Shown here: one piece after another, positions 12,701-22,093 of the stretch | Layout of the letters: each line of letters opens with the position of its first letter | Numbering within the stretch: the first letter of the stretch is position 1 | Source: Blumeriella jaapii | Lineage: Eukaryota > Ascomycota > Leotiomycetes > Helotiales > Drepanopezizaceae | NCBI GenBank assembly: GCA_009599575.1 | Contig: VWND01000015.1 | Location: 992,001-1,056,000 of the forward strand | Reading direction: 5' to 3' | Length of the DNA: 64,000 bases | Program-made: the position numbers and the translations under genes | The notes under the pieces: model-generated | Database searches by the model: none | Seen by the model: the letters and a program-made list of their open reading frames with translations, nothing else | What the model was told of the DNA's origin: nothing

Positions 12701-14896
12701 ATGGCACAGTCTATCATAGATATGACCACAACAGACAGCAGTCTTCTAGTGCTCGACCCCGAGCCGTTGCTTGCAGCCGCGATCGACCGAAAGTCCAGAA
12801 GCAACGGCATCAAACCAATGTTCATCACATCCAATCCGTCATACCAAGCATGTGGCATGCTGAAGATGAGCCCCTTTTCTTCGGACAAGGCAATCAAATC
12901 AGCTGTTCCGACAGACGTTTCTATCTTTGTTGATCTTTCAGACTCCCATGATCTAGCGGAAAGACTGAGGTCGATACTTCCACCGAGAGTACATCGAGTC
13001 AATGTCTCTTCGCTGTTTAGCCCGACGTCAAACCACTTACCATCTGCATCGTTGAAAAAAGCTGCTGATATCCTCAGCTCCTCACTTGCCAACGCAATGG
13101 TTCCACCCCTGAGCACCGAGCCTGCTACGTCGCCGGTCGTCGTGAGCGCCAGAAACCTACCTCGCTTCACTCCTTTGCTCGGGAAACTATCAGTCGTGGA
13201 TTGGACAACCTCTGCAACCTTACCGGCGCGGATCCAGAGCGCCGAGTCGTTGATGAGGTTCAAGAAAGATAGAACATACCTGCTGATTGGCATGACTGGC
13301 GACCTGGGCCGATCGCTCTGCAAGTGGATGATCCTCCACGGCGCAAAGCACATCGTGCTGACGAGCCGTAACCCGAGAATCGACCAGCGATGGCTGGAAG
13401 AGATGGAGACGCTCGGAGGCGAGGTGAAGGTCATGACCATGTAAGTCTCTCATCTTTTCACCGGTGGAACGAAGTACTGATTTGACACCTCCAGGGACAT
13501 CACAAGTAGAGAGTCCCTGCTCTCAACGCACCAACACATTGCATCCAGCCTGCCACCCATCGCCGGCGTCGCCAACGCCGCCATGGTGCTGAGCGACACC
13601 CTCCTCTCCAACATGAGTTTCCAAGAACTCTCGACCGTGATCTCGCCCAAGGTGCACGGCAGCCGCTACCTCGACGAGCTGTTCCCGCGCGCCGATCTGG
13701 ACTTCTTCGTCCTCTTCGGCTCCGCCGTCGACGTGATGGGCAACTCCGGGCAGTCCGCCTACTGCGCGGCCAACATGTTCATGAACAGCCTGGTGTCCTC
13801 GCGGCGCCGGCGCGGCCTCGCCGGCTCGCTCATCGGACTCGGCGAGGTCAAAGGCGTCGGCTACGCCGCGCGCATGAACCGCGAGCTGAACGATATCATC
13901 GGCGCCACCTTGCCGCTCTCGGAGAAGGAAGTCCACCACATGTTCGCGGAGGGCGTGCTGGCCGGACGACCAGAGAGCGGCCGTGATCCGATCCTGTATG
14001 CCGGCATGGACTCGAAGGACCCGCGGACGGATCCGGACATCCTGTGGTATCCGCATCCCAAATTCTGGCACTACATCCAGAGCGGCGATGGCGCGGCGGC
14101 GACGACAACAACCACAGGCGAGGCGGCGAGCTGGAAGTCGCAGCTCGCGGCGGCAACGAGCATGGACGACGTGCTATCGACGGTAACAGGTATGTCGTTC
14201 TAGCTGGCCCCGATGTGTCCCTGGTGGTGATGGCACGGGCAGTCAGTCACACATGCTAACCACGACCAAACAGACGCCTTCTCCCAAAAGCTCCGACACA
14301 AGCTGCAAATCCCGCCCGAGACCAGCCTCCCGCCCGAGTCCATCCTCCTCGAGCTCGGCATCGACTCCCTCGTCGCCGTCGACCTGCGCGCCTGGTTCGT
14401 GACCGAGCTCGGCGTCGACATGCCGCTGCTCAAGATCCTCGGCGGCTCTTCCCTCGCCGACCTCGTCGCCGACGCCGCCTCCCGACTGCCGCCCACGATG
14501 CTCGCCACGCTCGCCGACGACGCGGCAGCGGCGAGCGTCGCCGTCGCGGTGCCCAACGGCCTCGGCGGCTTCCGCCTCGAGGCCCCTTCCACCGCGCCTC
14601 CCACGGCGGAGGAGAGAGCGACGGCGCGCGCGCGCGAGGACGACGGCGAGACGAAGCTGCCCTCGGTATCGGCGTCGCCGGGCTGTTCGGCGTCGTACCG
14701 GGCCATGTCTTCCCGGCCGCAATCGCCGGCCGCCTCGGACTTGACGTCGGTGCTAGACCCGGAGCCGCCCGCGCCGCTGTCGAAGTCCGGGTCGGACGGG
14801 GCGCGGCAGAAGCGGAAAATGGATGGGGAGGACGGAGGGGATCACGCGGGTCGGGACTCGCCCGCGCGGAGTAAACGCTCGCGAGGCGGGCTGTGA
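6703..14896 (+). CDS. Reducing type I polyketide synthase, KS-AT-DH-MT-KR-ACP, with one frameshift
   Basis: Iterative fungal polyketide synthase, inferred cytosolic. Exons: 6703-7827, 7926-8071, 8122-10884, 10952-11169, 11216-13440, 13495-14189, 14274-14896; all six introns are GT-AG and phase-compatible. Allowing for the frameshift, the product is 2,597 residues. KS: Cys178 in DSACSSSL, His317 in QAHGTGT, His359 in [11 protein letters not shown]: Ser642 in [10 protein letters not shown]: His969 in [11 protein letters not shown] and Asp1148 in TLDSAIQ. C-methyltransferase: GGGTGG near 1418. [11 protein letters not shown] near 2109, Tyr2248 in SAYCAAN. ACP: Ser2422 in GIDSL. No enoyl reductase is present. 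The start is the first in-frame ATG and opens directly on the KS motif [14 protein letters not shown]. The reading frame moves by +1 near 12,510-12,540, between MT and KR. Unless this is a sequence error, translation stops at 12,696 and KR and ACP are lost. Closest resemblance by eye is the PKS half of PKS-NRPS hybrids. The product is unknown. Confidence 0.93.
12505..12545 (+). other. Frameshift site in the PKS
   Basis: Upstream of here the conserved protein is read in one frame (ending around [15 protein letters not shown]). Downstream it continues one base later ([12 protein letters not shown]). The summed exon length leaves a remainder of one, which fits a single extra base, although loss of two is equally possible. 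No plausible GT-AG intron of the right length removes the shift without deleting conserved residues. Confidence 0.8.
14470..14896 (+). other. Low-complexity C-terminal tail of the PKS
   Basis: After the ACP (phosphopantetheine Ser2422) the protein runs on for about 125 residues rich in Ala, Pro, Ser and Asp/Glu, ending with basic clusters ([19 protein letters not shown]) and a stop. In PKS-NRPS hybrids a Ser/Pro-rich linker at this place leads into a condensation domain. Here no condensation, adenylation or release domain follows before the convergent neighbour. The tail may be a remnant of such a linker. Confidence 0.7.
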
Positions 14897-15530
14897 TTTC
14901 GACAGTTAGAGAGAGAGAGAGCGCGCGCAACCTGTTTTTGCTTCCATCATTTTTTCTTTGCCATCTGGACCGGGGAGCGGATTTGGAATTTACGCCCTAT
15001 CATGCATGGATGGGCAGACATATCTACACAGCGTCACTTCAGGCCCAGTATCAGCTGGAAATGCCTACCAGAAAACATGTTCGGGTTGGAGGGCCGCATT
15101 GAGGTGCATGGCAGAGGCCTAGAATGATCCCCGCTGGCGTTCGGTATGGCTATGGGGGATGATTATATTGAGATGCGATGATGAGGGGTGCAATTTACAT
15201 ATGTCAAACCGCAGTTCATTCTCAAGCAAGGATTTCTTGTGTTTGTTGACAAGCGTGATTCAGGGGCTCGCTTAGCATTCTGTCAGCCGTCTTACCTCAC
15301 CAGTAGCGTAGCGTAGGGCATTAGAAAGGTAAAGGGTGTCGACCGTAGCCGCACAGGAAAGTTTTTCATGGTATTCTTTTTCATCTCTTTCTTTTCAACT
15401 CTTTCGTCTCTTTCCACCGTCCTCTTTCTTCTCTCCTCTCTGGCCCTCTTTTTATTTCCTACCCCCCACCGCCCGCCTGACCTCCACTCCCCTTCTCCGA
15501 CCCTTCCACATTGCCGTAGCATAGGCCGCG
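14897..15530. other. Convergent 3' intergenic region with purine and pyrimidine tracts
   Basis: Lies between the stop of the PKS and the stop of the GGA gene on the other strand. It holds a GA-repeat running into a GC alternation (about 14,907-14,928) and a long pyrimidine-rich tract (about 15,365-15,470). No gene is seen. Both genes should end transcription here. Confidence 0.6.
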
Positions 15531-17719
15531 TCAAGCAATCCCCAACGTCGCAATCTCGCCCTGCTCGTTCACTGGCCGAGCGCCAAGCTTGTACGACGCC
15601 TTCCAGCGCAGCTTGACGGCGTCCCCCTTCCCCGGCTCGACTCCGTTCAGGAAGATGACCTGCTTGACGCCGGCCTGCTCGCGCGGCTGCAGACTGCGGC
15701 CTGTTTGCGGCTGGAGTCTGAGGGAGTAGCCCTAGGTTTGTTAGCTAGAGGATTCTTGTTCCCATTGGACATTGAGGAAGAGAGTGAATATGGAGAGGAA
15801 AAGAGCGAAAGGGAAGCGGAACGGGAGAAGGCTGACGTACCTTTGTCACGGCAGCCATAAACGTTAATTCCGATATAGGCTGGTCGGAATTACTCGAGAA
15901 CGTGAGGGACATAGTTACAACGGACGGCGATTGCGGTTCACGGGTCACGTGCAGAGAGATGCTGAGGCCGGTCTCGCTGACTTGGATGCTGTTCGAGGCC
16001 GGGGGACCTTCTGGAAGCGCGGACGCGAAGGCCCATTCGTCGTCGTCGGGAGCTGGGGCAGCAGCTGGAGCTTGATGGCTTGCGAAATCGAACATTGAAG
16101 GGCTGGCTTGCTGGGGTGTGGCGTGGCGTGGGGACGTGAGGGCGGCGAAGGGGTCGGTTGGAGGAGGTTGCGGGTTTGAGATGTTGGGTTGCTGTGTGGC
16201 GCGCTGCTGTTGTAGGGCTTGCTGCTGTTGAAAGAGCGAGGGTTGTGGTGTTGCGGGTTTGGAGGGGGCAGATCCAAATGCTGAGAACGAGGAGTAGTCT
16301 GGCTTTGCTTGAGCTGGTGATTGAGTAGGGGTTGGCCCTCGTGTTGTGTTGTGTTCCGAGGTGGGAGATAATAATGCTGGACCTGGCATCCCTTCAGCTA
16401 GATCAGTATACGCTTTTTCGCCAATAGCGGTATTGAGCATACCTGTGTTATTACCAAAGCCAAGCGAGATGCCACCACCCTGTCCAAAAGCCCCTTCTCC
16501 CATCGAAAGCCCTAACAGATCGTCCTCCAGGCCACCCGGTTGACTCGGCACCGGCGCAGACGAAGAGCTGCCTTGGTTGGTTTCCAAATCACCCCCAAAG
16601 TCGATCAAAGACAACTCATTATCGGCGTTCTTACTAACCCCGGTGCTGGTGCCCAAGGTCCCCTTTGCGATCTTGAGGGCACCATCTACATCTCCTTTCT
16701 TCATGAGCTTGTATCGCTCGACGGTTCGGTTTATGCTATCATTAATCTCCAGCAGCTTCGCGACTGCCTCGTGGTCGTCAGACTCTTCTTCACACATCCT
16801 CTGGATCTTGGGGTGCGCGCTCTGTAGAGCCGAGGCCAATTCCTCGTAGACATCCCCTTCCGTCATCACGTCGCCCGGCTTGAACGTCTCGAGGCGCTCT
16901 TCCAGCAGTCGCGCTTTTTGCTGCACCTTGCCGACCTCTTCTGCTGCCTTTGCGCGGTAGTCCGTCTTCTGCCGCGTGTCATAGCCAGCCATGATCTTCA
17001 TCAACCGGTTGGCCTCCTGCAAGTCCTCCGGGCCCCCACGACGAATGAGTTCCTGCAACTTGGCCGACTGGGCCGCCCTCTCTTCCTCCTCCATCTCCTC
17101 GGCTGATCTCAGGTTCTGGTGCAATCAGTCAATGCGCAGCCGACATGGCCCCCCGACAGCTAGCTACACTCACATCGCTTGGGTTCAAGACGGCCGCATC
17201 GTCTCTCCTGACCTCGGGAAACACGTAGCCCTTGTAGCTCAGCAACCGGTGCATGTCCCGGATGAAGCCCAGATCCTCCTTGTAGCGTGACGTCTGACAG
17301 ATGGTGCCGCGCCACTCCTCAATGGCCTCCAGGATCTTCATCTGCACGCGCGTCGCGCGAATGGGCGGGCGCTCAGGGAAGCGCCTCACCAGCTCGTTGA
17401 GGAACTCCTTGGTGCTGATCTGCAGGTGGAAGGGGTAGCCGCAGTTCTTGACGCAGATGTCAAGCAGGTTGAGGGCCAGCAGCGACACGTTCGGGTTGCG
17501 GTGGTTGATGTAGTTGACAATGGCCACGGCGGCCTCGCGAGGCGCATTGCCCTTCTTCGAGTTGATCAGGTCGGCCACCTCGAGGTTCACGGCGAGATTG
17601 GGCTCGAAGTTCTCGGGACTGCAGGCCTGCTGAATGTATCGCTGGAGCGTCGAGGGGCCCGGGTCGCCCATTGCGCTGAACCGGTCTCGAGCTGCCATGC
17701 GAGCGGACGCCGCCTCCAT
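15531..17719 (-). CDS. GGA-type clathrin adaptor (VHS-GAT-hinge-GAE)
   Basis: Adaptor for clathrin-dependent sorting from the trans-Golgi to endosomes, recruited by Arf GTPase; equivalent to yeast Gga1/Gga2. Exons on the minus strand: 17719-17174, 17115-15841, 15731-15531; introns of 58 and 109 bp are GT-AG, and the second has GCTAAC near its 3' end. The product is 673 residues. The VHS domain occupies about residues 20-165. GAT helices lie at about 190-320, with heptad-like stretches around RLMKIMAGYDTRQKTDYRAK. The hinge is rich in Gln, Pro and Ser and contains the clathrin- or adaptor-box-like motifs LIDFGG and DDLLGLS, plus an acidic DDDEWAF. A C-terminal gamma-ear (GAE) domain starts near 545. 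It is divergent with TSR3 and shares its promoter. The gene looks intact. Confidence 0.93.
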
Positions 17720-17787
17720 TGGGAGGGTGTTGAGATGAAGGTATCACCAAAAGCTGTTCGAGGGAGAGAAGTATGGAGGGTATGGAA

Positions 17788-17825
17788 GGGGAGTGGAGGG
17801 GGAGGGGGAGGGAGGGGAGGGAAGT
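17788..17825 (+). repeat. G-run tract, possible G-quadruplex
   Basis: A purine tract with at least five runs of three to five G separated by one to three bases, on the plus strand 5' of the GGA start codon. This spacing is compatible with a four-stranded G structure; folding is inference. Confidence 0.5.
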
Positions 17826-17842
17826 TGAAGATCAAGTTGTAG

Positions 17843-17897
17843 TTGAACTTGAACTTGAACTTGAACTCGAACTCGAACTCGAACTTGAACTTGAAGT
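17843..17897 (+). repeat. GAACTT hexanucleotide array
   Basis: About nine tandem copies of GAACTT or GAACTC, directly beside the G-rich tract. A short array of this kind is likely length-variable between strains. Confidence 0.85.
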
Positions 17898-18120
17898 TGT
17901 AGAAGTCGATGTTGATGTTGATTTGTTTTTTTGGTGAGGGGGAACTACTGACACGATTATGATAAGCATCGACGCGCTTGGCTGACGAGGAAGCTCGGAA
18001 CCGGAACTTCCTTTGGCCGCGGGGCATTGATCGTGAAGACCGCAACACAGTACAACCAACTCAACATCATCTACAAAACACAACCCAGTCAACACCTCCT
18101 CACCACACGACCCTCCCGCC

Positions 18121-19343
18121 ATGGTCCGGCACAAGAAAGACGGCTTCTCGTCGTCGCGCGGAGGCAAGAAGTACAGCAATGCGCCGCGGCGACAAGGCCC
18201 CCCGCGAAGCTACGACGACGACGACGACAACAACAACAGCCAACACCTCTCCTCGCGCCCTGCCTTCAAAGCCGCATGTTGGGATCTGGGCCACTGCGAC
18301 CCCAAGCGCTGCTCCGGCAAGAAGCTGCTGCGACAAGGCCTGATGCGCGAGCTGCATGTTGGCCAGAAGCACGCCGGAGTCATCATCAGCCCCAACGCGA
18401 AAGCGACCCTCTCTCCAGCCGACCGTGAGCTGCTAGACCAGCACGGTGCCGCGGTCGTCGAGTGCTCGTGGGCGCGCATCAAGGAAGTGCCGTGGCCAAA
18501 AATCGGCGGCCGCTGCGAGAGGCTGCTGCCCTACCTCGTCGCGGCCAACAGCGTCAACTACGGCAAACCGTGGCGGCTGAACTGCGTCGAGGCCCTGGCG
18601 GCCGCCTTTTACATCTGCGGGCACCCGGATTGGGCGGCGCAGATCCTGGCACCGTTCGCGTACGGCGAGGCGTTTTGGAGATCAACTCGTCGATTCTGAA
18701 GCGGTATGCGGCGTGCAAGGACGAAGTGGAGATCAAGAAGGCGGAGGAGCAGTGGATGGCGAGGTTGGAGAAGGAGTATGCGGATAGCAGAGGCAATGCG
18801 GAGGGCGGACCCGAGATGGATATGTGGGCGGGGGGGAACTCGAATCATCGAGCACCGATCAGTTCAGACGACGAAGACGACGAAAACGACGAGGACGACG
18901 AGGACGAAGATGGCGAGGGTAGCAGAGAGGATATCGACGGCATCTACCTAGGCAAGCAGCCCACGCCGGCCGAGGCGGCCGCGGCAGGGACAAAAGAACA
19001 AGGAAAAGACCCCTTCGATATCTCGGACGACTCAGACGACGAGGAGGAGATGGCGGAGCTGCGACGCAAAGTCCTCGCCGCGAAGCCTTTCTCCAATCCA
19101 CAAGCCGACGCGCCGAAGAAGCAGCCGGAGAAGATCTCGCGCCCGGTTCCGCTGAAGGAAGACTCGGACGCCGAGCCGGACTCGGATAACGGGGACGACG
19201 ACGAGTTTGACAACATCATCGATGCCACGCCCGTCACCGATCGCATCGGCATTAAGGCGAAGGAGAGGAGCAGAGCGGCGGAGGAGCCGCTCGCTAGCGC
19301 CGTCTTTTCGAGGACCGTCGTGGGCGCGCCGAAGAAGTGGTAG
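18121..19343 (+). CDS. TSR3: 18S rRNA aminocarboxypropyltransferase Tsr3, with a one-base frameshift
   Basis: Tsr3 transfers the 3-amino-3-carboxypropyl group of S-adenosylmethionine to a hypermodified uridine of 18S rRNA during late small-subunit maturation in the cytoplasm. Conserved stretches include ACWDLGHCDPKRCSGKKLL (from about residue 48), IISPNAKATLSPAD, SWARIKEVPWPKI and LPYLVAANSVNYGKPWRLN, then EALAAAFYICGHPDWA. The frame breaks in a run of four T at 18,673-18,676 (codon about 185): one more T restores the conserved LEINSSILKRYAACK. With that correction the protein has 407 residues; the C-terminal half is acidic and low in complexity, as is common in fungal members. There is no intron. 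The gene is probably functional and the shift a base-calling error in a homopolymer, but a true null is possible. Confidence 0.92.
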
Positions 19344-19733
19344 GTAGGTAGTTTCAATCAACACTTCTGGCTTATCTCATGCACTTGACAGAGGCAGGGT
19401 GGGCATTTCGTTTCATTTCGTTCCGTTTCCCAATTCTTGTCCAGGTCGAAAGTGGACTCGACCAAGCAAAAACACCCAAACATCTATCGAAAGCTAAGTT
19501 GTTACCACTGATTACTTCCTCCCCTTTCTCCCTTATCATCCAATTGTTCTGTTCTTCTCTGTCCACTCCTCTTCTTTTGTGGATTCGACAATCCAACAAA
19601 ATCATCGAGCGCGCTCGCTCGCTCCCTGTTTCCCTGTTCTCCCGAGAATCCTTGTCATCTGTATGCATCCCTCACCCCCAATAATCACTTGCTGCATCGA
19701 AACACAGTGCAGTAGCATTTTAAATTTGATCTT

Positions 19734-19918
19734 TTACTTCCTTCTTACCTCCGTTTTACTTCCGTTTTACTTCCTTTTTACTTCCTTCTTACTTCCTTCT
19801 TACCTCCTTCTTACCTCCTTCTTACCCTCCTTCTTCTTCTTACCTCCTTCTTACCTCCTTCTTACCTCCTTCTTACCTCCTTCTTACCTCCTTCTTACCT
19901 CCTTCTTACCTCCTCCTT
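19734..19918 (+). repeat. 11-bp minisatellite (CTCCTTCTTAC)
   Basis: A run of near-identical 11-bp units, diverged at the left end (TTACTTCCGTT-like) and almost perfect at the right, about sixteen units in all. One unit is disturbed by an added CTT/C block near 19,820-19,840. Confidence 0.85.
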
Positions 19919-20334
19919 CTCCCTGACTGAATTGCTATCTTTTTTTTTTTTCTTTTTTCCTTTTCTTTTCTTTCTTTCTTCTTTCTGCTCCATCCCCCAG
20001 TTCCCAACTCCATTCATTTGCCCCAAACCCAAACTTTATGCTAGATCAAGATCTAGCTGTGACGCCCCGTCAAGCCCGCCAGCTATTGTTGATCATGAAA
20101 ATATTTACCGGTCATACTTCGAGGTCAATCATATCTAAGTATCACACTGTTTTGTTATATTATTAATATCATCATCGTGCGTTGAAAAAAAAAAGGGGTC
20201 GACTTAGTGAAACATATCACCCTAGCAATCACCTTTTGAACCGAAAGAAGAAGCAGAAAAAGGATGAAATCGAGTCTTTGGCTTTTGGTTATAGAATTGA
20301 ACTGTTTGTTTATCTTACGGATGTACGGATATTC

Positions 20335-20425
20335 GGATACACATACAAACACACAAATACACATCTATACATTTACCCATCTATCTACGCACACACATAC
20401 ACACGCATACACACCTCCACGCATA
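20335..20425 (+). repeat. CA-rich microsatellite
   Basis: Interrupted (AC)n, ACATAC and similar short units. It is not RIP-mutated even though it lies within 200 bp of the heavily mutated region. Confidence 0.7.
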
Positions 20426-20458
20426 CTCGTGTCCCCACCGCTTGTCCAACTGACCTAC

Positions 20459-20629
20459 TGTAAGGGGGCGAACGAGCAGAAGGTTCGTAGGTGATTTGCA
20501 TTGACTACGAGGTTCTAAATTAGAGGTGTCGCGAAGTCTAAGATACAATGTGTGCGGGCTCCGATGTCACGTGATAACAACGTGACCTTCGGACCACGTG
20601 ACCAACGACTGACGTCTTATCCCCTCACA
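20459..20629 (-). mobile_element. 3' LTR of element D
   Basis: A 171-bp block that starts, on the minus strand, TGTGAGGGG and ends CCCCTTACA: nine-base inverted ends with one mismatch and TG...CA termini. It follows a purine-rich stretch (GGAAAAGAGG) and the end of a decayed pol frame on the same strand, as a 3' LTR should. It has two CACGTG sites (20,568-20,573 and 20,595-20,600). The flanking bases CCTAC (20,454-20,458) would be one copy of the target duplication; the other end is outside the window. Unlike the body of D it shows almost no RIP. Confidence 0.75.
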
Positions 20630-21796
20630 TATGGTCCTCTTTTCCATTTTTTACTTAATTTCTTCGTCGTCGGAATTTACTTTTATAAATCGAGCTTCGT
20701 TCGCGAAGCGTTTTTGTAAACGAGTGCGGGATTCAGCTAGAATAATAGAAAAAGTGGTAGAAGAGGCAGGCTTTTCTAGTTTCGGAAGCAAAACAATTGA
20801 TTTTTTTGTAATAGAAAAGGAATTGGTAATAGTCTTTTTGTATTTGATAACGGTTGTAAAAGCCTTTTTTAATAGTAAAAGTTCGTTTTCGTTATTTATC
20901 GATTTAGCACGTTTCCTGTTAGCAATTCTGGCTTTAATCAATTCTGTTTTAATCGAGTGAGATTTTAAAAAAAAACGTATAACGAATTCAGCTATAAAAT
21001 TATATGCGTTAATAACGTTTTTTAATATAGTTTTTAAAATTGGTCTTCGGCGTTGTAATTACGCTATTATATCAGATAAAAAAAGTTAAAGTCTCGTTTA
21101 GAATCGAAAATAGCGTTTATAGCCTATAATAAGCTTCCGTTTGCGTCGATAAAAACAAATGGAAAGGAAGGGTTTTCTGCTCTGAAAAAAGGTCGTTGTA
21201 GGCAGGTTTGAGCAAATTGGTGTAAAAAACAGAGTGTAATAGTTTTTGTTCGAAAAGTAATTTCAGCTTATAATTATAAAAGCTTAGAATTTCGGCGATT
21301 TTGTAAAAATCGTAGAATTTGTTGTTTAGTTTTTTAATTGGTTTGATAGAGGTTATATTACGTCTGTTAAAAAACACGTTATTTTTTATTTTGTAAGCAA
21401 AAGCTGGTTGGCGTTGTTAATTAAAATAATATTTTTGGTCGGCCAACGCTGAAATCAGATTTGTACGTAAAAATAATTCTAACTCTTTTATTTTATCGGC
21501 GAAATCGTTTTTTTTCGTATTTGCTATTCGTAAAATGCGTAAAATAGAATTTAAAATAAGCTTAAATAAAGAAAAGCTTATTCGGAAGTGAAAGCTTTTG
21601 TTGGCGTAAAAAAAGGAAACTCCGGTGAAAGCGTTTACAGCGTTATTCGCTGCGAATTCAGCTAAAAGAAGCCAGTTTTCCTAATTTCCTTAAGCGTATT
21701 CGACGAATTGTTTTAAATAGGAAAATAAATAAACGTTCGCGTTCTCGGTTTGGCCGTTTATTTCGGAGTGAAAGCTGATGGATAGCGTAATATTGG
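20630..21796 (-). pseudogene. Element D, 3' part of pol (integrase C-terminus), RIP-mutated
   Basis: On the minus strand the frame at 21,377-21,117 reads as the integrase C-terminal region of a Ty3/gypsy element (IKPIKKLNNKFYDFYKI, then a LLHSVFYTNLL block equivalent to the usual HPVFHxSLL). The last frame, 20,941-20,651, ends in SDDEEIK and a stop just before the LTR. Many TAA/TAG codons interrupt it. It is the continuation of 28,260-29,964 across the inserted element E. Confidence 0.75.
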
Positions 21797-22093
21797 TGTG
21801 ACGATTTAATCAGTCGAAGGACTGGGAGATCAGTCAACTGGTCGCCGCGTTCATATGGTATGAAAAACGAGCCTTTGGTTCTGTAACAAAGATATTTATT
21901 TAGAATCAACAACTGCAAAAGGCAGAAGTTGCTAAAAGGAAAAAGCCTTATATATATAAATAGTTTTTACAATTGATAGGAAGATTTATCAGAAGACCAA
22001 AGAGCTTGCAGCTATACGTAATTGCTAAAAAGCTTGCAATTATACGTAGTTGCTGGGATGATACGAGAAGTAGCAACAAAGTGAATCGTTATA
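21797..22093 (-). repeat. 3' LTR of element E
   Basis: About 297 bp, matching the 267-bp LTR of G except for a tandem duplication of roughly 28 bp (the segment AGCTTGCAGCTATACGTAGT and following bases, twice) and RIP-type changes. It ends in TCGTTATA, a mutated form of TCGTTACA. Confidence 0.9.

Larger units (their letters stand above)
17720..18120. promoter_or_regulatory. Divergent promoter of the GGA and TSR3 genes, with repeats
   Basis: Four hundred bases separate the two start codons, so both promoters must lie here. The GGA side holds a G-rich purine tract (about 17,788-17,825, several runs of three or more G) and next to it a GAACTT/GAACTC hexanucleotide array (about 17,843-17,897). 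No clear TATA box is seen. The TSR3 start codon has a strong context (CCGCCATGG). Confidence 0.6.
19344..20458. other. Gene-free interval with simple repeats before the transposon nest
   Basis: Contains the presumed 3' end of TSR3, a long pyrimidine region with an 11-bp minisatellite, a poly-T run near 19,941, a perfect inverted repeat CTAGATC-AA-GATCTAG at 20,041-20,056, and a CA-rich microsatellite at about 20,335-20,425. No protein frame is credible. Confidence 0.6.

Noticed and set aside
11700..13250. Enoyl reductase domain in the PKS
   Set aside because: No NADPH-binding ER motif is present between MT and KR; this stretch is the structural linker and pseudo-KR region.
12508..13440. 310-codon minus-strand frame
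   Set aside because: Shadow of the PKS exon on the plus strand, whose KR and linker motifs are clear.
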